Assembly: GCA_038230895.1 (NCBI GenBank)
Contig: JBBRMJ010000003.1
Location: forward strand, 22,781-86,780
Direction of reading: 5' to 3'
Origin: JAJXTN01 sp038230895
GTDB taxonomy: Bacteria; Patescibacteriota; Saccharimonadia; Saccharimonadales; UBA4665
Length of the DNA stretch: 64,000 nt
Part shown: positions 53,003 to 61,375 of the stretch, piece after piece
Numbering within the stretch: position 1 is the first letter of the stretch
How the letters are laid out: each line of letters opens with the position of its first letter
Position numbers and translations under genes: made by a program
The notes under the pieces: generated by a model
Databases searched by the model: none
Told to the model about the DNA's origin: nothing
The model's input: the letters and a program-made list of their open reading frames with translations, nothing else

Positions 53003-53389
53003 ATGGCTCGTATTTCTGGTGTAACAATTCCTGCAGAAAAGCAAATTTGGGTTGCTTTGACTTATGTGTACGGTGTTGGCCCCAAAAGCGCTAATGACAT
53101 CGTGACCCGCGCCAAGGTTGAGCCAACGACGCGCGTTAAAAACCTGACCGATGCAGAAGTTTCACGCATACAAGAAGTTATCAATGCCGATTTTCTGGTT
53201 GAGGGTGAGTTACAGCGCCTCGTCAGCGGCAACATCAAGCGCTTAAAAGACATTAACGCCTACCGTGGCCTACGTCACAAAGCCAACTTGCCATCACGTG
53301 GGCAACGCACCAAGACCAATGCACGCACCCGTCGTGGCAAGAAAGTCACCGTCGGTGGCACAGCGAAGAAGGTCGCTTCTAAGACCTAG
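53003..53389 (+). CDS. rpsM: 30S ribosomal protein uS13
   Basis: A 128-residue 30S head protein with ARISGVTIPAEKQIWVALTY, YRGLRHKANLPSRGQRT and the NARTRRG tail motif. Five bases after rpmJ. Confidence 0.97.
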   Translation: MARISGVTIPAEKQIWVALTYVYGVGPKSANDIVTRAKVEPTTRVKNLTDAEVSRIQEVINADFLVEGELQRLVSGNIKRLKDINAYRGLRHKANLPSRGQRTKTNARTRRGKKVTVGGTAKKVASKT

Positions 53390-53398
53390 GACAACATT

Positions 53399-53860
53399 AT
53401 GGCAGAAACACCTATTACACCCGAAACAACTACCGCTCCGGCACCAGAAATTACTGGCGGTGCTACGACGGCTGTCGCGCCAGTTCCAAAGCGAAAGAAA
53501 GCCAAGCGCAGTGTTGCTGTTGGCCAAGTTCACGTTCAGGCAACCTTTAATAATACGATCATCACATTCACCGACACCAGCGGTAACGTCCTGGCTACGA
53601 GCAGTGCCGGTGCTTGTGGCTTCCGTGGTTCCAAAAAAGGTACCGCTTACGCCGCCCAAGTGGCCGCCGAGCGCGCCGGCCAAGTAGCCAAGCAGTCATA
53701 TGGTTTTAGCCGAGCCGAAGTCTTTATCAAAGGTATTGGCTTGGGTCGTGATGCTGCCGTCCGCGCCTTAACTGGCCTGGACATCTACGTAGAAGGTATC
53801 AAAGACGTAACTGGTGTGCCACATGGTGGCGTTCGACCACCAAAGGCGAGAAGGATTTAG
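53399..53860 (+). CDS. rpsK: 30S ribosomal protein uS11
   Basis: A 153-residue platform protein with HVQATFNNTIITFTDTSGN and the C-terminal PHGGVRPPKARRI. The first about 35 residues are a Pro/Thr/Ala-rich extension not found in E. coli. Confidence 0.96.
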   Translation: MAETPITPETTTAPAPEITGGATTAVAPVPKRKKAKRSVAVGQVHVQATFNNTIITFTDTSGNVLATSSAGACGFRGSKKGTAYAAQVAAERAGQVAKQSYGFSRAEVFIKGIGLGRDAAVRALTGLDIYVEGIKDVTGVPHGGVRPPKARRI

Positions 53861-53861
53861 T

Positions 53862-54482
53862 ATGGCACGAGATACGCAATCAATTGTCAAAATGAGCCGC
53901 CGTGAGGGCTATGCACTGCACCCGAAGGCCCACAAAGCGCTCGTCAAGCGTGCCAGCAAGCCTGGACAAGGCGTTCAGAACCGTGGCCGCCGGGCCAACA
54001 TTAGTCAGTACTCACTACAACTTCGTGAGAAGCAGAAGGTTAAGCGCTTATACGGTCTCCTGGAGCGCCAATTTAGCAATCTTATGAAAGAAGCCTCTCG
54101 CAAACAAGGCCAATCAGGCGCAGTATTGCTGCAATTGCTTGAACAGCGCGCCGATAACGTTGTCTACCGCGCTGGATTTGCCCCAAGCCGCCGCGCTTCA
54201 CGTCAGCTTATGTCCCATGGTCACTTTCTGTTGAATGGCGTCCGCGTCGACATCCCATCGATTCGCCTCAAGCCTGGCGATACCCTTGTCATCCGTCCCC
54301 ACAGTGCTCAAACTGAGTATTTCAAGAAATTGGACGATACCAGTCCAGCTCCAGCTGATGTACCCAGCTGGTTAAAAGCCAACCGTAAGAAGGTAGAAGT
54401 AACCGTTACCGGATTACCGACACGTGAAGACGCTGAAATCGATATCAATGAACAACTAATCGTAGAATACTACTCACGCTAA
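53862..54482 (+). CDS. rpsD: 30S ribosomal protein uS4, zinc-free form
   Basis: A 206-residue 16S-nucleating protein. The S4 domain is at about 95-160 (LEQRADNVVYRAGFAPSRRA, then GHFLLNGVRVDIPS). The N-terminal region lacks the four cysteines of the zinc form (KMSRREGYALHPKAHK). ATG 53862 is chosen; the frame opens earlier inside rpsK. Confidence 0.96.
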   Translation: MARDTQSIVKMSRREGYALHPKAHKALVKRASKPGQGVQNRGRRANISQYSLQLREKQKVKRLYGLLERQFSNLMKEASRKQGQSGAVLLQLLEQRADNVVYRAGFAPSRRASRQLMSHGHFLLNGVRVDIPSIRLKPGDTLVIRPHSAQTEYFKKLDDTSPAPADVPSWLKANRKKVEVTVTGLPTREDAEIDINEQLIVEYYSR

Positions 54483-54495
54483 CGGAGGAAGCAGC

Positions 54496-55452
54496 ATGTC
54501 AAATACTATTCATACCCCAGGTCTCGTCAACGTTGACGAACACAGCACCACCAGTGCGACCTTTGTCGTCGAGCCACTACACAGTGGTTACGGCATGACC
54601 CTGGGCAACAGCCTACGCCGCGTCCTGCTATCCAGCATTTCTGGTGCGGCTGTCACCGCTTTCAAGATCGAAGGCATTACTCACGAATTCACCGCAGTTG
54701 CTGGTGTTAAGGAAGATGTCGTCGACATCATGCTCAACTTGAAGGGCGTACGCTTCCGTGTTTACGGCAACGAAATCCAGAACCTGCGCATTACCAAAAC
54801 TGGGAAGGGTGTTGTGACAGCCAAGGACATCCAGACCAACGCTGACGTAGAAATCGTCAACCCAGAGCACGTGATTGCAACTATCGATGACGCCAAGGGC
54901 AAACTCGTTGTCGACTTGGCTATCGAAGTTGGCCGCGGTTACCGCACCATCGAAGAAGGTACCGCCAAGAAAGCCAGTGATATGATCGCTGTCGATTCTA
55001 TCTTTAGCCCAGTCCTGCGCGTTCGATACAAGGTTGAAAAGACCCGTGTCGGCCAAGCAACTGACCTCGACAAGTTACTGCTCACAGTTGATACAGATGG
55101 TTCAATCACACCTCAGGACGCCTTTGAAGAAGCCGCCGCAATTCTGGTCAATCAATACACCGCGTTAGCAGGTAAGACTCGTGTTATCGTCGCAGAAACC
55201 GCTACAGAAGGTGGAAATGGCCAAGATTCTGAGTTCGGTGGTGATATCCTCGGTGACGAGCCAACTGCGCTCAACACTTCCATTGAAGACCTTAATCTAT
55301 CCGCTCGCACCACAAATGCCCTGATAAACAATGACATTCACACTATCCGCGATCTATTCGCTCTGAACGATGCCGAGCTCCGTGACCTCAAAGGTTTCGG
55401 TAGCAAAGCTCTAGACGAAGTCAAAGAAAAACTGGCGGAGTTGGAGCTCTAA
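54496..55452 (+). CDS. rpoA: DNA-directed RNA polymerase subunit alpha
   Basis: A 318-residue subunit. The N-terminal assembly domain (about 1-230) has VVEPLHSGYGMTLGNSLRRV; the C-terminal domain (about 250-318), which contacts DNA and activators, has SIEDLNLSARTTNAL and LKGFGSKALDEVKEKL. GGAGGAAG precedes ATG 54496. Confidence 0.97.
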   Translation: MSNTIHTPGLVNVDEHSTTSATFVVEPLHSGYGMTLGNSLRRVLLSSISGAAVTAFKIEGITHEFTAVAGVKEDVVDIMLNLKGVRFRVYGNEIQNLRITKTGKGVVTAKDIQTNADVEIVNPEHVIATIDDAKGKLVVDLAIEVGRGYRTIEEGTAKKASDMIAVDSIFSPVLRVRYKVEKTRVGQATDLDKLLLTVDTDGSITPQDAFEEAAAILVNQYTALAGKTRVIVAETATEGGNGQDSEFGGDILGDEPTALNTSIEDLNLSARTTNALINNDIHTIRDLFALNDAELRDLKGFGSKALDEVKEKLAELEL

Positions 55453-55453
55453 G

Positions 55454-55960
55454 ATGCATCGCCACGGATACAAAGGTCGCAAATTCAACCGCGAGCGTGA
55501 TCAGCGCAACGCTCTTATTAAGGGCCTTGCTGATTCGTTGGTTAAGTACGAGTCAATTGAAACGACCCTCCCAAAGGCCAAAGAAGTGCTGCCTTACGTT
55601 GAAAAGCTGATCACCAAAGCCAAAAAGGGTGATCTACACAACCGTCGCCAAATCATCAGCGAGTTGCAGACGATTGCCAGCGCCCACAAGCTGGTAGACG
55701 AAATCGCTCCCAAACTCGGAGCTCGTAGTAGCGGCCACCTACGTATCGAGAAAACTGGCATGCGCCGTGGTGATAACGCCCAAATGGCCCGCGTCAGCTT
55801 TGTTGATGACCTCAAGGCCGCACCAGTTGCTGCTCCCGTCAAAGCAGCCGCTACTACCACGAAGCCTGTCGTTAAAGCTGCAGCTAAGCCTGTTACCAAG
55901 AAAGCTCCGGCCAAGAAGCCAGCCCCTAAAGCCAAGGCCCCAACCAAGGAGACCAAGTAA
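55454..55960 (+). CDS. rplQ: 50S ribosomal protein bL17 with Lys/Pro/Ala tail
   Basis: A 168-residue protein beginning MHRHGYKGRKFNRERDQR. The core ends near residue 118; the last about 50 residues are Ala/Lys/Pro-rich repeats (KKAPAKKPAPKAKAP), an unusual basic tail. Confidence 0.95.
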   Translation: MHRHGYKGRKFNRERDQRNALIKGLADSLVKYESIETTLPKAKEVLPYVEKLITKAKKGDLHNRRQIISELQTIASAHKLVDEIAPKLGARSSGHLRIEKTGMRRGDNAQMARVSFVDDLKAAPVAAPVKAAATTTKPVVKAAAKPVTKKAPAKKPAPKAKAPTKETK

Positions 55961-56400
55961 TGAAAACTTACAGCGCCAAGCCAACTGACGTAACCCGTGT
56001 TTGGTATCTGGTTGACGCCAGTGAGCTGCCACTTGGCCGGCTATCAACCCATGTCGCAACACTGTTGACTGGCAAAAATAAGCCCCAGTTCACCAAGCAT
56101 ATCGATTGCGGTGATTTCGTCGTTATTATCAATGCCGCTCAGACGGTAGTAACTGGTAAGAAGACCTCTAAGAAGATCTATTACAAGCACAGTAATTACC
56201 CAGGTGGTCTCACCGAGACTAGCTTGGCTGATAAAATGGTCAAAGACCCAACCTTTGCCCTCGAACACGCCATTCGCGGTATGTTACCCGTTAACAAGCT
56301 GCGTGACGGTCGCTTAGCTCGCTTGAAGATCTACGCAGATTCTGAACACCAGCACCAAGCCCAGCAACCTACAGCAATTTCATTTAAGGAAAGCAAATAA
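55960..56400 (+). CDS. rplM: 50S ribosomal protein uL13
   Basis: A 146-residue early-assembly protein with RVWYLVDASELPLGRLST and the AIRGMLPVNKLRDGRLARL signature. One-base overlap with rplQ. Confidence 0.97.
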   Translation: MKTYSAKPTDVTRVWYLVDASELPLGRLSTHVATLLTGKNKPQFTKHIDCGDFVVIINAAQTVVTGKKTSKKIYYKHSNYPGGLTETSLADKMVKDPTFALEHAIRGMLPVNKLRDGRLARLKIYADSEHQHQAQQPTAISFKESK

Positions 56401-56798
56401 TGGCCAAAGATACATATTTCTACGCACTTGGTCGCCGCAAAAGCGCTACTGCTCGCGTACGCCTCATGGGCGGCAAAGGTGGTATCATCGTCAATGGCAA
56501 AACTGCCGCAGAATTCTACGCAGACAGCAAGTATCTGTTAGCCAAGCTCCAGGAGCCATTTGTAGCCCTGGACTTAGTCGGTAAGTACGATGTCACCGTC
56601 GTCGTCTCTGGTGGTGGTCACGAAGGTCAGATCGAAGCTATTCGTCTCGGTATTGCTAAATGTCTCGTTCTCATGACCCCTGACCTCAAGTCTACCCTCA
56701 AGCGAGCCGATCTCCTCAGCCGTGACTCTCGTGAACGCGAACGCAAGAAGTTCGGTCTCAAGGGCGCCCGCAAACAACGCCAGTTCACCAAGCGCTAG
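56400..56798 (+). CDS. rpsI: 30S ribosomal protein uS9
   Basis: A 132-residue protein whose tail reaches the P-site: YALGRRKSATARVRLMGGKG near the start and the final RKQRQFTKR. One-base overlap with rplM; last gene of the ribosomal superoperon. Confidence 0.97.
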   Translation: MAKDTYFYALGRRKSATARVRLMGGKGGIIVNGKTAAEFYADSKYLLAKLQEPFVALDLVGKYDVTVVVSGGGHEGQIEAIRLGIAKCLVLMTPDLKSTLKRADLLSRDSRERERKKFGLKGARKQRQFTKR

Positions 56799-56850
56799 AC
56801 ATTAGCTTGCAATAGTTGTATAGTGTAGTCAATCAAAAGGAATCACGATT

Positions 56851-57186
56851 ATGATTATTGAAAACGGCGGCGAACAAGTACCTGAACCCACAAATGCTGA
56901 ATTGGTAGATTTTTTACATGATCACGATGCTATGAAAGCTTTTGATCTAGGCCGGCTTGGAGCACTGCTTGATCGTAGGATTCCAGCTTATACAGACGAG
57001 CTACGCACCAGAGATGAAACTGGCGAGCGTGCGAGTGACGATGAATATGTCACACAAGGCTTAATGGTAGCGCTGTTACATCAAGTTAATGATATGTACG
57101 GCAAAACCTATGGCAATGTTCGTGGTGGTTGCAGCATGGGTGCATCTGTGCCATTTCGTCCATTTGCAAAACTATTAGATTACTAG
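56851..57186 (+). CDS. Hypothetical protein, 111 aa
   Basis: I do not recognise this protein. It is acidic at the N-terminus (EPTNAELVDFLHDHDAMKAF) with a Gly-rich end (GNVRGGCSMGASVPFRPF). A TATAGT at 56819-56824 and AAAGGAA before ATG 56851 support expression. It may be the first gene of the transcript that runs through the attenuator-like region to trpS. Confidence 0.55.
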   Translation: MIIENGGEQVPEPTNAELVDFLHDHDAMKAFDLGRLGALLDRRIPAYTDELRTRDETGERASDDEYVTQGLMVALLHQVNDMYGKTYGNVRGGCSMGASVPFRPFAKLLDY

Positions 57187-57198
57187 TACTATACTGTC

Positions 57199-57273
57199 AT
57201 GAAATTTGAGCAGAACAGCCAGTATTGGTTTACCAACACATCCCGTGGCGGTTTGTTCTGTGCGTTTGCCTAA
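57199..57273 (+). CDS. Candidate leader peptide upstream of trpS (24 aa)
   Basis: ATG 57199 opens a 24-codon frame (MKFEQNSQYWFTNTSRGG, then LFCAFA) ending TAA 57271-57273. It has one Trp codon at 57226-57228. The segment after it (57245-57253) can pair with the left side of the terminator at 57302-57318. A TATACT box is at 57190-57195 but is very close, and no ribosome-binding site is seen, so translation is unproven. Confidence 0.4.
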   Translation: MKFEQNSQYWFTNTSRGGLFCAFA

Positions 57274-57301
57274 AACTCCAAGCACCAAAGACATTGAAGA
57301 A

Positions 57302-57323
57302 ATCGCCACCAAGGCGGTTTTTT
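57302..57323 (+). terminator. Terminator/attenuator before the trpS pair
   Basis: A 6-bp stem (57302-57307 with 57313-57318, one T-G wobble) with loop ACCAA is followed by a run of T (57318-57323). The upstream stretch 57245-57253 can form nine pairs with 57301-57309 and would then prevent the terminator, which is the layout of an attenuator. Confidence 0.65.
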
Positions 57324-57344
57324 AATATCTTAAGGAGAACTAGG

Positions 57345-57566
57345 ATGAGTGAGATGTCAGATAAACAAATAAGAGAAGCGTTGCAAGCCATTCCAGTAAT
57401 GACTCATGAAGATAATCGGCCGCTTCGTGAAATTGCTCGTCAATATGGCATAGGTGTAGTCGCACACGAGGCAGTGATAGCCTCTGACGGAGTAACTGAG
57501 TTGCCACCAGTAACTCAGCCTTCAACGAATATCGGCCGAGAGCATAACCCATACTTCGTGAGGTAA
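57345..57566 (+). CDS. Hypothetical protein, 73 aa, upstream of trpS
   Basis: I do not recognise this protein. Residues 5-40 look helical (SDKQIREALQAIPVMTHEDN, then REIARQYGIGVVAHEAV, which could be a small HTH-like segment, but this is weak). AAGGAG precedes ATG 57345 with 9-base spacing. It ends 6 bases before trpS and lies behind the same candidate attenuator, so the two are co-transcribed. Confidence 0.6.
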   Translation: MSEMSDKQIREALQAIPVMTHEDNRPLREIARQYGIGVVAHEAVIASDGVTELPPVTQPSTNIGREHNPYFVR

Positions 57567-57572
57567 GGTATA

Positions 57573-58601
57573 ATGAAACCAATGACTAAACCGGTGATTT
57601 TGACGGGCTTGCGAGCCAATAATGACCTGCATATTGGTAACTACCTGGGTGCTTTATTGCCCCTGGTAGATTTAGCCACCCAAAGAGCTGGCGATTACCA
57701 GATCAATCTATTCGTGCCCGACTTACATAGTTTCACGACACCGATTGACCACACCCAGTTACAAGCACAAATCATGCAGAACTTGCGTGTCTTCGTGGCG
57801 GCTGGATTGCCTTTGGATAATGAGGACGTCTACGTCTACCGCCAAAGCTACATATCCGCTCATTCTGAGCTCACTTGGATTCTTGATTGCTTTACCGGCT
57901 TTGGTGAGATGAGTCGCATGACCCAGTTCAAAGATAAGGGTGATGGTTTGACAGATGATCGTACCAGTGTCGGTCTGTTCAATTACCCGGTGTTGATGGC
58001 GGCAGACATTCTACTGTATAACGGTGAATACGTGCCCGTCGGCGATGACCAAACCCAACACCTAGAGTTTACCCGTGATATTTGCGAGCGAATGAATGCC
58101 AAGTTCAATGCCGATCTATTCGTGGTGCCGAAACCAGTGAAAGAACAGCATGAATTTTTCGGTAAAGACCAGGGGTTGAGAATTCGAGATTTGTCTAACC
58201 CAACCAAGAAGATGAGTAAGAGTGACGAGACCGGCAAAGGCGTTATCTTCCTAACAGATAGTCCAGAAGCAGCAACAAAGAAGATCATGAGCGCCGAAAC
58301 TGACAGTTTAGGTGAAGTTCAATATGATTATAGTCAACGTCCTGGCATCTCTAATCTGTTAGACATCTTGAAATTGCTTGGTGGTAATCCTGATGAGTTT
58401 ATCGGACAGAACCAGTACGGACCGCTGAAAACAGCGGTTGCTGAAAAGGTGAGTGCCTTTTTGACCGATTTTCAGTCCAAATTAGCTACGGTGAATGACG
58501 TTGAGATCATCCACAAACTCGAGGCCAGCGAATTGTTGATGAGTGATGTGGCGAACCAGCGGTTATATAAGGTACAGCAGGCTGTTGGTCTGAGAGCATA
58601 G
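57573..58601 (+). CDS. trpS: Tryptophanyl-tRNA synthetase
   Basis: A 342-residue class I synthetase for tRNA-Trp. The HIGH-type motif is LHIGNYLGAL (about 17-26) and KMSKS appears as KKMSKSDE (about 211-218); the specificity region FTGFGEMSRMTQFKDK is typical. ATG 57573 follows AGGTAAGGT; ATG 57582 is possible. Leader control by Trp supply is suggested by its upstream region. Confidence 0.96.
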   Translation: MKPMTKPVILTGLRANNDLHIGNYLGALLPLVDLATQRAGDYQINLFVPDLHSFTTPIDHTQLQAQIMQNLRVFVAAGLPLDNEDVYVYRQSYISAHSELTWILDCFTGFGEMSRMTQFKDKGDGLTDDRTSVGLFNYPVLMAADILLYNGEYVPVGDDQTQHLEFTRDICERMNAKFNADLFVVPKPVKEQHEFFGKDQGLRIRDLSNPTKKMSKSDETGKGVIFLTDSPEAATKKIMSAETDSLGEVQYDYSQRPGISNLLDILKLLGGNPDEFIGQNQYGPLKTAVAEKVSAFLTDFQSKLATVNDVEIIHKLEASELLMSDVANQRLYKVQQAVGLRA

Positions 58602-58604
58602 CTT

Positions 58605-59462
58605 ATGAGTAATCTGGAGATTTCACGAGCGGAACGTCTCGATCAATATGTGACCGGTAAGCTCCCTGAGCTCAGCCGCGCCTATGTTAGCAAACTGATT
58701 ACTAATGGCATCGTCCGGGTTAACGGCGAAGTGATCACAAAAGCTGGCTACAAGATACGTCCCAGCGACGAGATAGAGATTGATTACCGTATGGCTGAGA
58801 AAGAGGTCATACCAGAGATCGAGCTCGAAGTGCTGTACGAAGACGAAGATTGCGTTGTAATCTGTAAACCAGCCGGAATCCTCAGCCACAGCAAAGGTGC
58901 CTTCAACCCTGAGGCTACAGTTGCTAGCTGGTTGCAGCAACGGTTGCGGGGGATTGAAGGTGATAGGGCAGGGATCGTTCATCGGCTTGATCGCGGTACC
59001 AGTGGCGTGATGATCGCTGCCAAGACCTCAGAAGCATCGAGCTGGCTGCAGAAGCAGTTCGCTAAGCGCAATGTCAAAAAGATTTACCAAGCTATAGTAC
59101 AGGGAAGCTTAGACCCTCAGCATGCCGTTATTGAAATGCCTATCGAGCGTAATCCAAAGAAGCCTCAAACCTTTCGGGTTGGCAGTAATGGCAAACCAGC
59201 ACTCACCGAATATACGGTCATAGCTTCTACTGGCGACCTCAGTCTGTTGGAGCTGAAGCCTACCACCGGTCGCACCCATCAATTGCGGGTTCACCTGAAC
59301 GAAGTTGGTCATCCAATCGTCGGAGACACCTTTTATGGAGGACTAGAAGGCGAGCGGCTCTATCTGCACGCCAAAAGTTTGGAGATAACCCTGCCCAATC
59401 GATTACGAAAAGTCTTCACCGCCCCTGTCCCCAGCGAATTCGATCAATTAATGAAAACATGA
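58605..59462 (+). CDS. RluA-family pseudouridine synthase
   Basis: A 285-residue rRNA or tRNA pseudouridine synthase. The N-terminal S4 domain (about 8-65: RLDQYVTGKLPELSRAYV, then ITNGIVRVNG) is followed by the catalytic domain with GIVHRLDRGTSGVM (catalytic Asp). The target uridine cannot be told from sequence. The last 4 bases overlap the next gene (ATGA), giving coupled translation. Confidence 0.93.
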   Translation: MSNLEISRAERLDQYVTGKLPELSRAYVSKLITNGIVRVNGEVITKAGYKIRPSDEIEIDYRMAEKEVIPEIELEVLYEDEDCVVICKPAGILSHSKGAFNPEATVASWLQQRLRGIEGDRAGIVHRLDRGTSGVMIAAKTSEASSWLQKQFAKRNVKKIYQAIVQGSLDPQHAVIEMPIERNPKKPQTFRVGSNGKPALTEYTVIASTGDLSLLELKPTTGRTHQLRVHLNEVGHPIVGDTFYGGLEGERLYLHAKSLEITLPNRLRKVFTAPVPSEFDQLMKT

Positions 59463-60313
59463 ACGGCTTGCTGCTTCATCCTTCCACTGAACGCCAGATA
59501 TCTCAATATCTGGCAAAACCGAGCCATGCATTAACGCTCGTTGGCCCAACCGGGAGTGGTAAGCATAGCTTGGCACTACAGCTGACCAGTCAGTTACTTG
59601 CTATTCCCATTGATAAAGTCCTCACTCAGGCCTATGTCAGGATGATTGTACCGTCAGATGGTAAAGCGCTGGGGATAGAGACAATTCGCGAGTTGGAACA
59701 TTTCCTCAGTTTGAGAGTGCCCAGCCACAAGGCAATTCACCGCGTGGTTATCATAGAGGATGCGCAGTTGTTGACCAACGAAGCCCAGAACGCTTTTCTC
59801 AAGACCCTGGAAGAGCCTCCAACGGGTACCGTATTCATCCTGACTAGTGCCCACGAACAGGCGTTACTGCCGACTATTCGCTCCCGATCACCACAAATCA
59901 AGATCAATCGGCCGGAGCTGCAGGCGCTCCAGACATTCTTTAACAATACATATGTCGCACAGGAGACCCAGCAAGCACTATTACTCAGTGGTGGGCTACC
60001 TGGTCTGGCTGAAGCAATATTAGCTGATGCCGAGCATCCTCTGCGTCCAGCTACTATCAAGGCCAGGGAATTGCTTGGTCAAACTACCTTTGAACGCCTA
60101 GCGCATGTCGATGAACTGGCTCGCGATCGAATACTGGCTCTCAATACTTTGTTCATACTGCAACAGATGGCGCATATTAGCCTGCAGACAACGCAAGCTG
60201 CGGCCGCTCAGCGCTGGCGATCGATTATGACGGCGAGTTATGAGGCGCAGGAGCTGCTGTTGCAAAGTGCCCAGCCGAAACTAGTGCTGACTAACCTCAT
60301 GCTACATCTGTAG
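59459..60313 (+). CDS. holB: DNA polymerase III delta-prime subunit (clamp-loader ATPase)
   Basis: A 284-residue AAA+ clamp-loader protein. It has a P-loop GPTGSGKHS (about 29-37), a Walker B-like VVIIEDAQLL, the family motif NAFLKTLEEPPTGT, and IRSRSPQI in the sensor 1/SRC position (Ser where Cys is usual in SRC). The P-loop Lys-His may limit ATP hydrolysis, as in delta-prime. The lack of a zinc-binding CxxC cluster argues against DnaX. Confidence 0.85.
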   Translation: MNGLLLHPSTERQISQYLAKPSHALTLVGPTGSGKHSLALQLTSQLLAIPIDKVLTQAYVRMIVPSDGKALGIETIRELEHFLSLRVPSHKAIHRVVIIEDAQLLTNEAQNAFLKTLEEPPTGTVFILTSAHEQALLPTIRSRSPQIKINRPELQALQTFFNNTYVAQETQQALLLSGGLPGLAEAILADAEHPLRPATIKARELLGQTTFERLAHVDELARDRILALNTLFILQQMAHISLQTTQAAAAQRWRSIMTASYEAQELLLQSAQPKLVLTNLMLHL

Positions 60314-60337
60314 AGCTATGCTAAAATGAGTACATAA

Positions 60338-60991
60338 ATGTATGAATTGCTGATTATTGCCGTATTTGCTGTTCTCGCATACCGGAGTGGCCATATTCAT
60401 GACGACGAATTCGCTGAAGTATCGCGTCGTGTTGGTGATCGCTTAGGTAAACTTTGGGATATCGCCCACCAGGGTATGCGTGAAAATCGTTTCCTGCGCG
60501 CCGAAAAGGCCTTACTCACCATCCTGAAAATCGATGAAAAGAACGCTGCAGCCTACAATCGCCTCGGGATTCTCTATGCAAAACAAAAAGAGTTTCGTGA
60601 TGCCATCGACTGTTTTGAGATTGCCTCCAGTATTGAAGCGACACCGTCAAGTCTGCACAATCTCGGCCTCATCTATTATGAGACAGAGAACTACGAGAAA
60701 GCCTCGGTAGCCTTTGAACAAGCACTCAAACTAGAGGATAATCTGGCTGCTCGTCACGTTGCCTACGCCAAAGTCCAAGAGAAACTCGGAAATGACAAAC
60801 TGATGTTCCAGGAACTTGAGAAAGCGGCCGACCTAGAGCCCAACAAAGAAACGTACAATCTTCTATTCAAAGCCTATATGAACCATGGCATGCAAGCAGA
60901 AGCTGATTTGATAGCCGACCGCCTCAAGAAACTCGTCGTACCCGCTGGCCGCGCCAAGCGCATGCTTCGCCCTCGCCGGGTTGTAGTTTAA
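60338..60991 (+). CDS. Membrane-anchored TPR-repeat protein
   Basis: A 217-residue protein with an N-terminal hydrophobic segment (about 2-16) and TPR repeats from about 55 to 190 (AAAYNRLGILYAKQKEFRDA; LHNLGLIYYETENYEKASVA are clear repeat units). It should act as a protein-interaction scaffold at the membrane. The tail is Arg/Lys-rich. It ends just before the tRNA-Thr promoter. Confidence 0.8.
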   Translation: MYELLIIAVFAVLAYRSGHIHDDEFAEVSRRVGDRLGKLWDIAHQGMRENRFLRAEKALLTILKIDEKNAAAYNRLGILYAKQKEFRDAIDCFEIASSIEATPSSLHNLGLIYYETENYEKASVAFEQALKLEDNLAARHVAYAKVQEKLGNDKLMFQELEKAADLEPNKETYNLLFKAYMNHGMQAEADLIADRLKKLVVPAGRAKRMLRPRRVVV

Positions 60992-61009
60992 CCCCTGTTT
61001 TGTTACACT
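60981..61009 (+). promoter_or_regulatory. Promoter of the tRNA-Thr/tRNA-Tyr unit
   Basis: TTGTAG (60981-60986), 17-base spacer, TACACT (61004-61009); start predicted about 12 bases before tRNA-Thr. The -35 box overlaps the end of the TPR gene. Confidence 0.55.
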
Positions 61010-61027
61010 ATCATCTGTTATTTAGAT

Positions 61028-61103
61028 GCCGACATAGCTCAGTGGCCAGAGCGGCTGTTTTGTAAACAGCGGGTCGTGGGTTCGACTCCCTCTGTCGGCT
61101 CCA
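61028..61103 (+). tRNA. tRNA-Thr (anticodon TGT)
   Basis: A 76-nt tRNA with a perfect GCCGACA/TGTCGGC acceptor, discriminator T and encoded CCA. The anticodon stem GCTGT/ACAGC closes loop TTTGTAA (anticodon TGT). The T stem shows one T-T mismatch. Its 3' end is partly repeated 79 bases downstream. Confidence 0.92.
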
Positions 61104-61165
61104 AAATACAGACAGGTTAATGGACGCTTCGCTGGAGTCTACATATTTGTCCAATGGACAATATG

Positions 61166-61182
61166 CCTCCGTCGGCTCCAAG
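61166..61182 (+). repeat. Partial copy of the tRNA-Thr 3' end
   Basis: GTCGGCTCCAA at 61171-61181 repeats the tRNA-Thr 3' end exactly (61094-61104 region), with a similar CCTC before it. Such partial tRNA copies are left by integration events or tRNA-gene duplication. No integrase is nearby. A TTGTCC/GGACAA hairpin lies between the copies. Confidence 0.5.
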
Positions 61183-61199
61183 TAACAAATGATTACCTT

Positions 61200-61284
61200 G
61201 CAGGGTTACTCAAGCGGTCAACGAGGGCAGACTGTAAATCTGCTGGCTTCGCCTTCGAAGGTTCGAATCCTTCACCCTGCACCA
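61200..61284 (+). tRNA. tRNA-Tyr (anticodon GTA)
   Basis: An 85-nt class II tRNA with acceptor GCAGGGT/ACCCTGC, discriminator A and encoded CCA. The anticodon stem GCAGA/TCTGC closes loop CTGTAAA, anticodon GTA. The long variable arm fits Tyr. The matching synthetase tyrS is at 14204. Confidence 0.95.
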
Positions 61285-61375
61285 CGGAATTTCGTTCTAA
61301 TATTTGATGAAACATCTTGCGAGTCAGTAAATTTCATATTGATAATTTTCATGATATGTTGTGTTTGGTAATGTC

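Noticed and set aside
57206..57325. Alternative 39-codon frame (TTG start) ending TKAVF across the trpS terminator
   Set aside because: Overlaps the leader ORF and the terminator stem; TTG start without a ribosome-binding site. It cannot be fully excluded.
57241..57325. T-box riboswitch before trpS
   Set aside because: The CCGTGGCGG stretch slightly recalls a T-box, but the AGGGTGGNACCGCG core and a specifier stem are not present.
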